Assembly (NCBI GenBank): GCA_001916715.1
Contig: MNSZ01000077.1
Span: 1 to 29,601 of the forward strand
Source: Firmicutes bacterium CAG:24053_14
GTDB lineage: Bacteria; Bacillota; Clostridia; Oscillospirales; Oscillospiraceae
Reading direction: 5' to 3'
Length of the DNA stretch: 29,601 bases
How positions within the stretch are numbered: the stretch's first letter is position 1; the number at the start of each line of letters is the position of its first letter. Shown here in pieces: positions 22,561-28,878 of the stretch. The notes beneath the pieces are model-generated. The model saw only the letters and a list, made by a program, of their open reading frames with translations, was not told the origin of the DNA and ran no database searches. The translations under genes were made by a program, and so were the position numbers.

Positions 22561-23610
22561 CTATGCAAAAAGCTTTTTTATAGTCTCATCGGTGAAGGCG
22601 TCGAGCGCGTCGAAATCGACATACGGATTATACGCGCGCTCAAGCTCGTCGTGATACTCCTTTGCTCGTGCAAGCCAGTGCACCGCCTCGCCTGTAAGCT
22701 CGCGCACGAGCTTATCGCGGCGCTTCAGCTCGCTCCGTGCTTTTTGCATGGTCTCGGTCTGTATCAGCGCATCGAGCCGCACATGGCGATAAGGCTCTGC
22801 TATATCCATTGCCGAGGCGGACACAAATCCCACTCCTCGCTCCGGCAGCAGCAGCGCATCAAATCTATCCGGGCACAGCGGCGATAAGCACGATATGCTT
22901 CCCATGCCGCGTTCTTTTGCCTCGGCGTGCAGCTGCTTGAGATAAATATCGGCAAAGCCGCAGCGGTCGTCAAGGAGATATATTCGTTTACATAACTTTT
23001 TAATATCGTCTGCAAGCACAAGCTCTCCCTTGCAGCTTATGCATCGCATAAAACAGCGCCGCACCTGTGCTGCGGCACATGCTTCATTTACCCTGCCCAG
23101 CTCTCGCTCAGCGGCGCTCTGCGCCCGTTTTCTTACTTTTTGACGCGTTTCTTCGCTTATCAAACCCGGAATCTCGGCATTTGCGACGCTGCCTGCGGCG
23201 GCAAGGTAGGCATACGCCGTTTTATACATAGCGCGGTATTTATCCGTCATCTGCGCTATGCGCGGATCGTCTACTCGGCCGCAGAATCGGCCTAAGTTAA
23301 CATAATCTGAATTGTACGCAAAATTTGCAGGCTCGCATGCGTGCGGCGCTGTTGCATCCACGAACCCGACGTGCAGTTCGGGTATGTACACAGCGTCGAG
23401 CGAGTCCGGGTCGCCGGAGCACAGCACGCACTCGGTGTCGTAGCCTTGCTCGGCGGCTGCGCGCGCAACGCGCCTCATAAAGCCGGATTTGCCGCCGCCC
23501 GGCCCTGCCTTTATCAGATGCAGAAAGTCGCCCTCGCCGCTGCAAAAGCCGCCGTAAAGCGAGAAGAACCCGTCTGCGGAATTTGCGCCGAGGAAGCAGT
23601 TTACATTCAA
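22561..23610 (-). CDS. PRK06851-type P-loop ATPase
   Basis: 349 residues of the widespread but uncharacterised PRK06851 family. The first half carries a Walker A motif, KAGPGGGKSGFM (GPGGGKS at 36-42), and CSGDPDSLDAVYIPELHVGF with VDATAPHACEP. The second half repeats the domain without a P-loop, with KRIYLLDDRCGFADIYLKQL and CLSPLCPDRFDALLLPERGV. This is the normal layout: a tandem domain with one active ATP site. The start is TTG at 23610; GGAGGTG stands 7 bases before it and no in-frame ATG competes. It is convergent with the J-protein operon and back to back with tRNA-Leu. Function unknown. Confidence 0.85.
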   Translation of the reverse strand: MNVNCFLGANSADGFFSLYGGFCSGEGDFLHLIKAGPGGGKSGFMRRVARAAAEQGYDTECVLCSGDPDSLDAVYIPELHVGFVDATAPHACEPANFAYNSDYVNLGRFCGRVDDPRIAQMTDKYRAMYKTAYAYLAAAGSVANAEIPGLISEETRQKVRKRAQSAAERELGRVNEACAAAQVRRCFMRCISCKGELVLADDIKKLCKRIYLLDDRCGFADIYLKQLHAEAKERGMGSISCLSPLCPDRFDALLLPERGVGFVSASAMDIAEPYRHVRLDALIQTETMQKARSELKRRDKLVRELTGEAVHWLARAKEYHDELERAYNPYVDFDALDAFTDETIKKLFA

Positions 23611-23667
23611 GTTGCCTCACCTCCCTGCATTTTATGCCGCACGGGATGTTCGCGGTGCCCTAAACAA

Positions 23668-23696
23668 TTGACATTTTTGCAGCGCAATGCTAAAAT
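23668..23696 (+). promoter_or_regulatory. Promoter of tRNA-Leu
   Basis: TTGACA (23668-23673) and TAAAAT (23691-23696) are 17 bases apart, 12 bases before the tRNA 5' end. Confidence 0.8.
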
Positions 23697-23708
23697 AATC
23701 AGGTATTT

Positions 23709-23794
23709 GCCGGTGTGGTGGAATGGTAGACACGGCGGACTTAAAATCCTCTGATGCTTGCGTCGTGCCGGTTCGAGTCCGGCCACCGGCACCA
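23709..23794 (+). tRNA. tRNA-Leu (anticodon TAA)
   Basis: An 86-base class II tRNA with encoded CCA. Acceptor GCCGGTG pairs with CACCGGC. The anticodon loop CTTAAAA contains TAA, read as Leu UUA/UUG. A long variable arm pairs GATGC with GCGTC. The T arm is GCCGG/CCGGC with TTCGAGT. The anticodon stem contains one C-T mismatch, which is unusual but does not disrupt the rest. Confidence 0.93.
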
Positions 23795-23797
23795 AAA

Positions 23798-23831
23798 AAG
23801 CGTCAAGTTTCGCAGAAGCTTGGCGCTTTTT
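23798..23831 (+). terminator. Terminator of tRNA-Leu
   Basis: AAGCGTCAAG pairs with CTTGGCGCTT (one T-G pair) across an 11-base loop, ending in a T-run. Confidence 0.85.
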
Positions 23832-23932
23832 ACTTATTCACTATTAACTCTTCACTAAAATCGAGTGGGGCAAAAGGCTGCGGTTCTTTGCGCTTTTTTA
23901 TCGCCAAAATGCATTTTTATGCACATTGGCGC

Positions 23933-23961
23933 TTGACAAAGCGCAAAATTTGTGTTTTAAT
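23933..23961 (+). promoter_or_regulatory. Promoter of the aminotransferase gene
   Basis: A perfect TTGACA (23933-23938) and TTTAAT (23956-23961) are 17 bases apart, leaving a leader of about 135 bases. The right arm of the inverted repeat lies inside the spacer, a position suited to an operator. Confidence 0.65.
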
Positions 23962-24102
23962 TCATCCTGCAAACATAATATTCGCTTCCGTCACCACCGG
24001 GTGATGGATCAAAAGCGCACGGGACTTTTCCGTAGGTACGACGTGGAAACACGTTATAAGGAAGAGCCTCGGGCGTTTTATTGTTTTTTAGGAGGTATAA
24101 GG

Positions 24103-24892
24103 ATGAAGATCAAGCCTTTTGAAGTTGAAGAATGGATGAACGCCTATGAAACAGGGGCAAAGTATAACATTGCCGAGACCTGCGTAAATTCCGTCTCAAT
24201 AGATGAGCTTTTTGAGCTGACAGGAGCTGACAAGCAGGCATTCTTGAGCTCCATGTGCTCGCAGCGCCTGACATACGGTTATATTGAGGGCGCGCCGGAG
24301 CTTAAAAGCGGCATCTGCAAGCTTTACAAGACCCTACGTTGAGCCGGGCGACCGCGTTATCAGCATCATGCCGACCTATCAGCAGCTGTACTCCATCCCG
24401 GAGTCCTTCGGCGCCGATCTCAAGCTTCTGCACCTGAGCGAGAAAAACGGCTTCCTGCCCGATCTTGACGAGCTGCGTGCTCTTGCCGTTCCCGGAACCA
24501 AAATGATCTGCATAAATAATCCCAACAACCCCACCGGCGCACTTATGTCAAAGGATATGCTCATGCAGATAGTCGAGATCGCAAAAAGCGTCGGCGCTTA
24601 CGTCATGTGCGACGAGGTCTACCGCCACCTGACGCAGGACGACGTGTGGAGCGAGTCGATAGTCGATCTGTACGACAAGGGCATATCCGTCAGCAGCATG
24701 TCCAAGGTATTCTCTCTTGCCGGAATACGCCTCGGCTGGATAGCAACCCACGACAAGTCCGTTATAAAAAGTTGCCTCTCGCACAGGGACTATAACCTTG
24801 TAAGCTGCGGCATATTCAAGATATGCGGACTTGAAAAAAGCGGAGATGGTGCTATAATACAGGCAAAGATATTTTTGGAGGGGTTTTTATGA
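24103..24892 (+). pseudogene. Class I/II PLP-dependent aminotransferase, internally deleted and 3'-truncated
   Basis: The gene starts at 24103 after AGGAGG and reads MKIKPFEVEEWMNAYETGAK, then YNIAETCVNSVSIDELFEL, to a stop at 24340-24342 just after ICKLYKTLR. The sense resumes in another frame at VEPGDRVISIMPTYQQLYSI. It contains NNPNNPTGAL, the Asp/Tyr cofactor segment YVMCDEVYRHL, and the PLP lysine in SSMSKVFSLAGIRLGW. Roughly 20 residues between the two frames are missing, the segment that usually carries the GGxGAN-type phosphate loop. After SHRDYNLVSCGIF near 24820 the family sequence stops and runs into the promoter of the next gene, so the C-terminal domain of 120 or more residues is also gone. 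It cannot encode an active enzyme as written. Confidence 0.85.
24831..24858 (+). promoter_or_regulatory. Promoter of the small membrane/coiled-coil protein gene
   Basis: TTGAAA (24831-24836) and TATAAT (24853-24858) are 16 bases apart, lying directly after the last recognisable aminotransferase codons. Confidence 0.65.
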
Positions 24893-25236
24893 AAAAGATC
24901 GCAAAGCGCAGCGTTGAGGTCGAGGTTCAGCCCGAGGATATAAGCCCGCTGGAGCTTTTGCAGCCCGGCAAGCTCAATAAGCGCACGGTTATGCACCTTT
25001 TACGCAAGGTCGATGTCAAAAAGGTCGGCATTGCTGCCGGCGGCGCGGCTGTCGTTTTGTCGGCAGTGAGCCTTACGGGGCGCTATACGTTCTATAAAGG
25101 CATCGTTTCCGGCGAGCTTAAGCGTCAGCTTGCGCCGGTGAACAAAAAGCTCGACGAGCTGAAGGCTCAGAACGCAGAGCTTAAGGCCGAGGTCGAACGC
25201 CTGAACGCGCAGTGCGAGGACGAAAAAGAGAACTGA
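24889..25236 (+). CDS. Small membrane-anchored coiled-coil protein of unknown function
   Basis: 115 residues. A polar N-terminal part of about 45 residues is followed by one hydrophobic segment at about 46-64 (VGIAAGGAAVVLSAVSLTGR). A C-terminal helix with heptad-like spacing follows: QLAPVNKKLDELKAQNAELK and then AEVERLNAQC. I recognise no family. TGGAGGGG stands 5-6 bases before the ATG, and the gene has its own promoter and a strong terminator, so expression as a single gene is likely. Confidence 0.75.
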   Translation: MKKIAKRSVEVEVQPEDISPLELLQPGKLNKRTVMHLLRKVDVKKVGIAAGGAAVVLSAVSLTGRYTFYKGIVSGELKRQLAPVNKKLDELKAQNAELKAEVERLNAQCEDEKEN

Positions 25237-25250
25237 GCAAAAAACAATAT

Positions 25251-25283
25251 CGGCATAGTCGCATAAACGACTATGCCGTTTTT
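25251..25283. terminator. Terminator between convergent genes
   Basis: CGGCATAGTCG pairs perfectly with CGACTATGCCG across CATAAA, with TTTTT on the plus strand; the minus side is less T-rich. Confidence 0.88.
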
Positions 25284-25298
25284 ATATGCCGGAGAGCT

Positions 25299-25514
25299 TC
25301 ACTCCTCGTCAGGCTTGTATTCCAATATATCTCCCGGCTGGCAGTTGAGAACATCGCAGATGGCCGCCAGGGTGGAAAAGCGGATGGCGCTGATATGTCC
25401 ATTCTTCATTTTTGATAAATTCACGTTGGCCACGCCGACTCTTGCCGATAGCTCGTTGAGGCTCATCTTCCTGTCGGCCATGACACGATCCAGCCGCAAA
25501 ATGATCTGTCCCAT
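25299..25514 (-). CDS. Short XRE-family regulator (YozG type)
   Basis: 71 residues, essentially a lone helix-turn-helix: LRLDRVMADRKMSLNELSAR, then VGVANVNLSKMKNGHISAIR and FSTLAAICDVLNCQPGDILE. This is the compact Cro/CI type typically encoded next to a DUF2975 membrane protein, as here, where its start is 12 bases from the stop of the upstream DUF2975 gene. The pair probably forms a small regulatory unit in which the membrane protein influences the regulator; that is inference from conserved adjacency. Confidence 0.9.
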   Translation of the reverse strand: MGQIILRLDRVMADRKMSLNELSARVGVANVNLSKMKNGHISAIRFSTLAAICDVLNCQPGDILEYKPDEE

Positions 25515-25526
25515 TCTTCCGCCTCC

Positions 25527-26288
25527 TTACAGGGTCTCATCCCATTCCTTTTGCAGGCAAACACCGTATCTGAAAACAGCCACCAGAGCCATGGTTACAA
25601 CAAACGCTATCAAAATGCCCCACTGAATGCTGACATTGGTGCTTTTTCCTGCGGCGAAAAAGCTCTCCAGCATCGTTTCGGCGGCAGAAGCAAAAACGGC
25701 AACCGGAAGAAGTGAAAAGCCAAAGCCGCGCATTTTGGCCACAACTTCATTGCAGAACGGAGACTCGCACTTGGTGAGCACGGAAAACATCCCTCTGAGC
25801 AGCCAAAGCGCAACGGTTGCGGACGCTGCAAACAGCGCAGCGAAAATAAACACTTTCGTAAGATCGCTTGCGTTATATTCGGCCGGGGAGGCCTCGGCCT
25901 GCATGACCTCCGTGTTTCCGTCGGAGTGGATCTCGGCAGAGTCATATGAACGGTTAAAAAGCTTAAGCTCAGTTTTAAACTGCTGATCCTCAGGCGGTGT
26001 GACCTTACCTGCGCCCTCCCCGAGCATATACTCCGGACTGCTTTCGCCGGAATAGCTGAAGCTTCCTCCGATTATATTCCACAATGTATCAAAGCTTTCC
26101 GCATTGAAGCGCAGCTCGGTGTTTTCAACAACGCGCACCGTCAGTGCGTTATCCGGCAAAGCCGCCACGAAAGCGACCGCAATGCAGCATGAGATCGTTA
26201 TAATCGCCGCTATAACGGCCAAAACCGTCATGACTATCTTTCCTGCCTTGCCAAACAGACGGAATTTTGAAATAGTATCGGAATTCAT
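25527..26288 (-). CDS. DUF2975-like membrane protein
   Basis: 253 residues with four predicted TM helices: about 17-44, 148-167, 188-208 and 223-243. A roughly 100-residue extracytoplasmic loop lies between the first two. The C-terminal half matches DUF2975: the GMFSVLTKCESPFCNEVVAK segment and the ending FRYGVCLQKEWDETL, close to the family's YGxxLQxExDxTL. The large loop is not part of the usual short DUF2975 form and may be a sensor domain. AAAGGA lies about 10 bases before the ATG. It is co-transcribed with the downstream XRE gene. Confidence 0.8.
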   Translation of the reverse strand: MNSDTISKFRLFGKAGKIVMTVLAVIAAIITISCCIAVAFVAALPDNALTVRVVENTELRFNAESFDTLWNIIGGSFSYSGESSPEYMLGEGAGKVTPPEDQQFKTELKLFNRSYDSAEIHSDGNTEVMQAEASPAEYNASDLTKVFIFAALFAASATVALWLLRGMFSVLTKCESPFCNEVVAKMRGFGFSLLPVAVFASAAETMLESFFAAGKSTNVSIQWGILIAFVVTMALVAVFRYGVCLQKEWDETL

Positions 26289-26347
26289 GTGTGCTATTCC
26301 TTTCTGCGAAATCGCTCTGCCCGAGCGTCCCTGTGATAGATAGCTGT

Positions 26348-26353
26348 ATTATA
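26348..26353 (-). promoter_or_regulatory. Extended -10 promoter of the DUF2975-XRE pair
   Basis: On the minus strand TGCTATAAT gives a TG-extended perfect -10 (26348-26353). No good -35 is visible at 16-18 bases. Confidence 0.5.
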
Positions 26354-26448
26354 GCATTCTTTTGCGCGCAATGCACCAAAAATTAAGAGCGCAGTGCAGC
26401 TTTAGAGAGTTCTGCCGCTCAGCACCGTCCATGCCGCGATCCCGGCCG

Positions 26449-27006
26449 TCAGCAAAACGGTGATCGCCGCCGACAAAAGCCGTGTCCGCTGTTTTCTCTG
26501 CTCGCCGCGCATGATACCACCGTCAGCAAATGCCGCGGAAACGAGCCGAGCATTTGCCGAAAATAGCTTACTCCCATCAGGGCAACTATTGTATTTCCGA
26601 CGCCCAGTATCGCAGCGCCCAAGGCATTCTGGCGCTTTGCAAGGAACGCGATTGCTCCACCGGGGAGGGGCAGCAGCGAAACGGGCAGCCAAATGCTCGT
26701 GTAATAGTAAAGCGCCTTGTCCAAGCCGATCGCAGGCAGCTCAATGAGGTAAATTACCGGCTGGCTTATGAGGAAAAACACAAGGCATTTGAGTCCGGCC
26801 TCACGGGCGCTTTTGCAGTTTGACACGATCAAAACCGCAAACAGCACCCACCACTCGAGCGTGACTGCAACGTCCTGAAACGAAGTGTCGTGCAGGATCG
26901 GTATCTGATTTATTACGCCGACATAGATACCGATGATCACCGCAAAGCCGCAGACTATCGGCCATGTCATCGGCAGGCCGCCGAACGCAGCGGATATCTT
27001 CTTCAT
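26449..27006 (-). CDS. Polytopic membrane protein of unknown function, probable C-terminal frameshift
   Basis: 185 residues as read, with about five TM helices: 16-34, 48-63, 71-91, about 98-118 and about 126-148. I recognise no named family. After RQMLGSFPRHLLTVV near 26515-26540 the frame becomes an implausible Cys/Arg-rich end. Another minus frame continues sensibly from MRGEQRKQRTRLLSAAITVL to LTAGIAAWTVLSGRTL, ending at 26402, and supplies a sixth TM helix. A frameshift or small deletion near 26520 is therefore likely. It starts 3 bases after the stop of the upstream membrane gene, so the two form an operon. Confidence 0.65.
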   Translation of the reverse strand: MKKISAAFGGLPMTWPIVCGFAVIIGIYVGVINQIPILHDTSFQDVAVTLEWWVLFAVLIVSNCKSAREAGLKCLVFFLISQPVIYLIELPAIGLDKALYYYTSIWLPVSLLPLPGGAIAFLAKRQNALGAAILGVGNTIVALMGVSYFRQMLGSFPRHLLTVVSCAASRENSGHGFCRRRSPFC

Positions 27007-27009
27007 TTC

Positions 27010-27525
27010 TCAGCCCCCAACCGAGGATATCGTGCCGTCGGCATTGAAGCCGACTGTCACCGTATAGTCCTTGATAGCAAACGGCATATCGCCCAAGGTT
27101 TTTGAGAAAGTGAGCTTTACATCCTCCGTACCCACACCCACATGAGAAAACTCAAACACATAGGTGCTGCCGTTTTCGCGGCTGTCATTGAGCGCCAGCG
27201 ACTCGGGGTCGGAGCTTTCAAGCTCATACTTTTCGCCGACGGCATACGGGAGCAGGATGCCGAGCTTCGGCAGACCGCCCTTAAAGCCGAAATTGCACTT
27301 TCCGCGGAAGAAGATCGGCAATATCAGCATCAGCAGGCCGGCTATGATAAGCCTTGAAATATCGTCGTTTATCTGATACAGAAACGACTCCTTACCGCCC
27401 ATTGATTCAAACATCCGCCCTGTCAAAACGGCGATCGTATCGCGCAGGACAAAAAAGGCCAGCGGAACAATCAGCGCCGTAAACAGCGCGTTATTTAAAA
27501 ATCTGTGCTTCACGGTTTTCTCCAT
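27010..27525 (-). CDS. Membrane protein, CPBP-like N-terminus joined to an extracytoplasmic domain
   Basis: 171 residues from the ATG at 27525 (GAAGGTGG upstream). The first 90 residues have two strong TM helices and the segment FFRGKCNFGFKGGLPKLGIL, which resembles the FGFKGGLxKGILLGLP region of CPBP-type (CAAX protease-like) membrane proteins. The remaining 75 residues are not CPBP-like: GSTYVFEFSHVGVGTEDVKL, TFSKTLGDMPFAIKDYTVTV and GFNADGTISSVGG look like a small beta domain, faintly like I42 protease inhibitors. The CPBP catalytic region is absent. It may be a genuine two-part protein or a deletion fusion. Confidence 0.5.
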   Translation of the reverse strand: MEKTVKHRFLNNALFTALIVPLAFFVLRDTIAVLTGRMFESMGGKESFLYQINDDISRLIIAGLLMLILPIFFRGKCNFGFKGGLPKLGILLPYAVGEKYELESSDPESLALNDSRENGSTYVFEFSHVGVGTEDVKLTFSKTLGDMPFAIKDYTVTVGFNADGTISSVGG

Positions 27526-27559
27526 AAAAGCCACCTTCGATTGTGATCAACGTAAATTA

Positions 27560-27638
27560 TTTAACGTAAACCGTTAAATCGATAGTATCACCGGCTCGAA
27601 GATATGTCAAACGATTTTTAATGTTTATCATTAAAAAT
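27560..27638 (-). promoter_or_regulatory. Promoter with two flanking inverted-repeat operators
   Basis: On the minus strand TTGACA (27605-27610) and TACTAT (27582-27587) are 17 bases apart, 60 bases upstream of the CPBP-like gene. A perfect 10-bp inverted repeat, ATTTTTAATG/CATTAAAAAT with a 5-base spacer (27614-27638), sits just upstream of the -35. A perfect 7-bp repeat, TTTAACG/CGTTAAA with a 5-base spacer (27560-27578), covers the transcription start. TTTACGTT is also directly repeated around 27552-27572. This is the layout of a tightly regulated operon; the regulator is not identifiable from the window. Confidence 0.7.
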
Positions 27639-27669
27639 TTGACGTTTTGCATGGGTAACCCGTATAAAA

Positions 27670-27699
27670 AAGCTCCCGTATCACAGGATACGAGAGCTT
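27670..27699 (-). terminator. Terminator of the AI-2E transporter gene
   Basis: AAGCTC-CGTATC pairs with GATACG-GAGCTT around ACAG with one mismatch, followed by six T residues on the minus strand. Confidence 0.88.
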
Positions 27700-27706
27700 T
27701 GCGTCC

Positions 27707-28855
27707 TTATTTTGATTTCGGCTCCGGTTTTTCTCCGGCAAGGGGCAAACCGTTTACGGCGTTGCGCGCAACGACATACAGCACCGAGCACAGCGGAACG
27801 CTTATGAGCATTCCGACAACGCCCATTGCGTTGCCTCCGATCGTAACAGCAACGAGAACCCATATACCGGGCAGGCCGACGGACTTGCCTACGACCTTGG
27901 GGTAGATGAGGTTGCCCTCAAACTGCTGAAGGACGATTATAAACACAACAAACCACACGGCCTGGATAGGCTTTACGAGCAGGATCAGGAACGCACCGAT
28001 AGCGGTTCCTATAAACGCACCGAACACGGGGATCAGCGCCGTGAAGCCGACGAGCACGGATATCGCCGGGGCATACGGCATGCGGAATATCGACATGCCG
28101 ATAAAGCACAAAGCGCCAATGATGACAGCCTCGGTGAGCTGGCCGGTTATGAAGTTTGTAAACGTGCGGTTTATAAGGTCGAGCATATCGAGAAGCTTCT
28201 GCATCTTCTCGGGCTTCATGAGCTTTGCAAGCACCTTTTTCGACTGCCGCTTGAGCGTTTCCTTCTGAGCAAGAACATAGATGGAAAACGCAAGCGCCAG
28301 CACGATGTTTATGACCGCCGTTACGATCGACGTCGTTGCCGACAGGGTGGTGTTCAAAACAGCTGTTCCGCCGTCCTTGAGGATCTGAATAAACTTATCC
28401 GTATCAAAGCTGAATTGCGGCAGCTCGACGCCGTACTTATCCAGGCGCAGCGCAAGAGCTTCCCACCAGCTTTCCACCTCGGATACATACGAGGGCACCA
28501 TGCTCACAAGCGAGGACACGGAGTCGCTCAGCTCCGGCATGATGATGAATATGACGGCAAGAATAATGCCGATGACCAGCAGTATGCTCAGCAGCAGGCA
28601 TATCGGGCGCTTCATTTTTTCGACCCATTTGCCCTTGCATTTGCTCAAAAGCTTCATCCACAGCCGCTCGATCGGCCGCATGATGACATTGACCACATAC
28701 GCTATGCACAGGCCGATCACAAACGGCGAAATGAGCGAATACAGCTCGCCAATGTATTTAAGCAGCAGCTTGTGATTATATATCGCCCATATGAGAAGCA
28801 CCGTGAACGTTATGATGAGCAATATTCGTTTTACGGTTTTTTTACTGAGTTCCAA
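27707..28855 (-). CDS. AI-2E family transporter (permease)
   Basis: 382 residues of the AI-2E/YdiK/PerM-like family: polytopic membrane proteins with eight or so helices and a long amphipathic segment after TM3. The family C-terminal signature is present in FTALIPVFGAFIGTAIGAFL, FIIVLQQFEGNLIYPKVVGK and SVGLPGIWVLVAVTIGGNAM. Members are proposed exporters of signals or Na+(Li+)/H+ antiporters, so the substrate is open. The start is TTG at 28855, with AAGGGGG 7 bases before it and no usable ATG. It follows the glutamine synthetase stop by about 23 bases and is probably co-transcribed with it. Confidence 0.9.
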   Translation of the reverse strand: MELSKKTVKRILLIITFTVLLIWAIYNHKLLLKYIGELYSLISPFVIGLCIAYVVNVIMRPIERLWMKLLSKCKGKWVEKMKRPICLLLSILLVIGIILAVIFIIMPELSDSVSSLVSMVPSYVSEVESWWEALALRLDKYGVELPQFSFDTDKFIQILKDGGTAVLNTTLSATTSIVTAVINIVLALAFSIYVLAQKETLKRQSKKVLAKLMKPEKMQKLLDMLDLINRTFTNFITGQLTEAVIIGALCFIGMSIFRMPYAPAISVLVGFTALIPVFGAFIGTAIGAFLILLVKPIQAVWFVVFIIVLQQFEGNLIYPKVVGKSVGLPGIWVLVAVTIGGNAMGVVGMLISVPLCSVLYVVARNAVNGLPLAGEKPEPKSK

Positions 28856-28878
28856 TGCTAAACCCCCTTCTCCCGCTC

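Larger units (their letters stand above)
23795..24102. other. Non-coding region: nested inverted repeat, promoter and structured leader
   Basis: 308 bases without a gene. After the tRNA terminator lies a nested inverted repeat: outer arms TTTGCGCTT (23887-23895) and AAGCGCAAA (23939-23947), inner arms CGCCAA/TTGGCG and TGCAT/ATGCA with a TTTT loop (23902-23931). The outer right arm abuts the -35 box. Downstream of the promoter the leader of the aminotransferase gene has a CCGTCACC/GGTGATGG hairpin (about 23987-24006) and an ACGTG-GAAA-CACGT hairpin (about 24041-24054). No riboswitch or T-box signature is recognised. Confidence 0.6.

Noticed and set aside
23961..24102. Possible T-box or amino-acid riboswitch in the aminotransferase leader
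   Set aside because: No T-box GGGTGGNACCGCG sequence and no convincing terminator/antiterminator pair; only generic hairpins.
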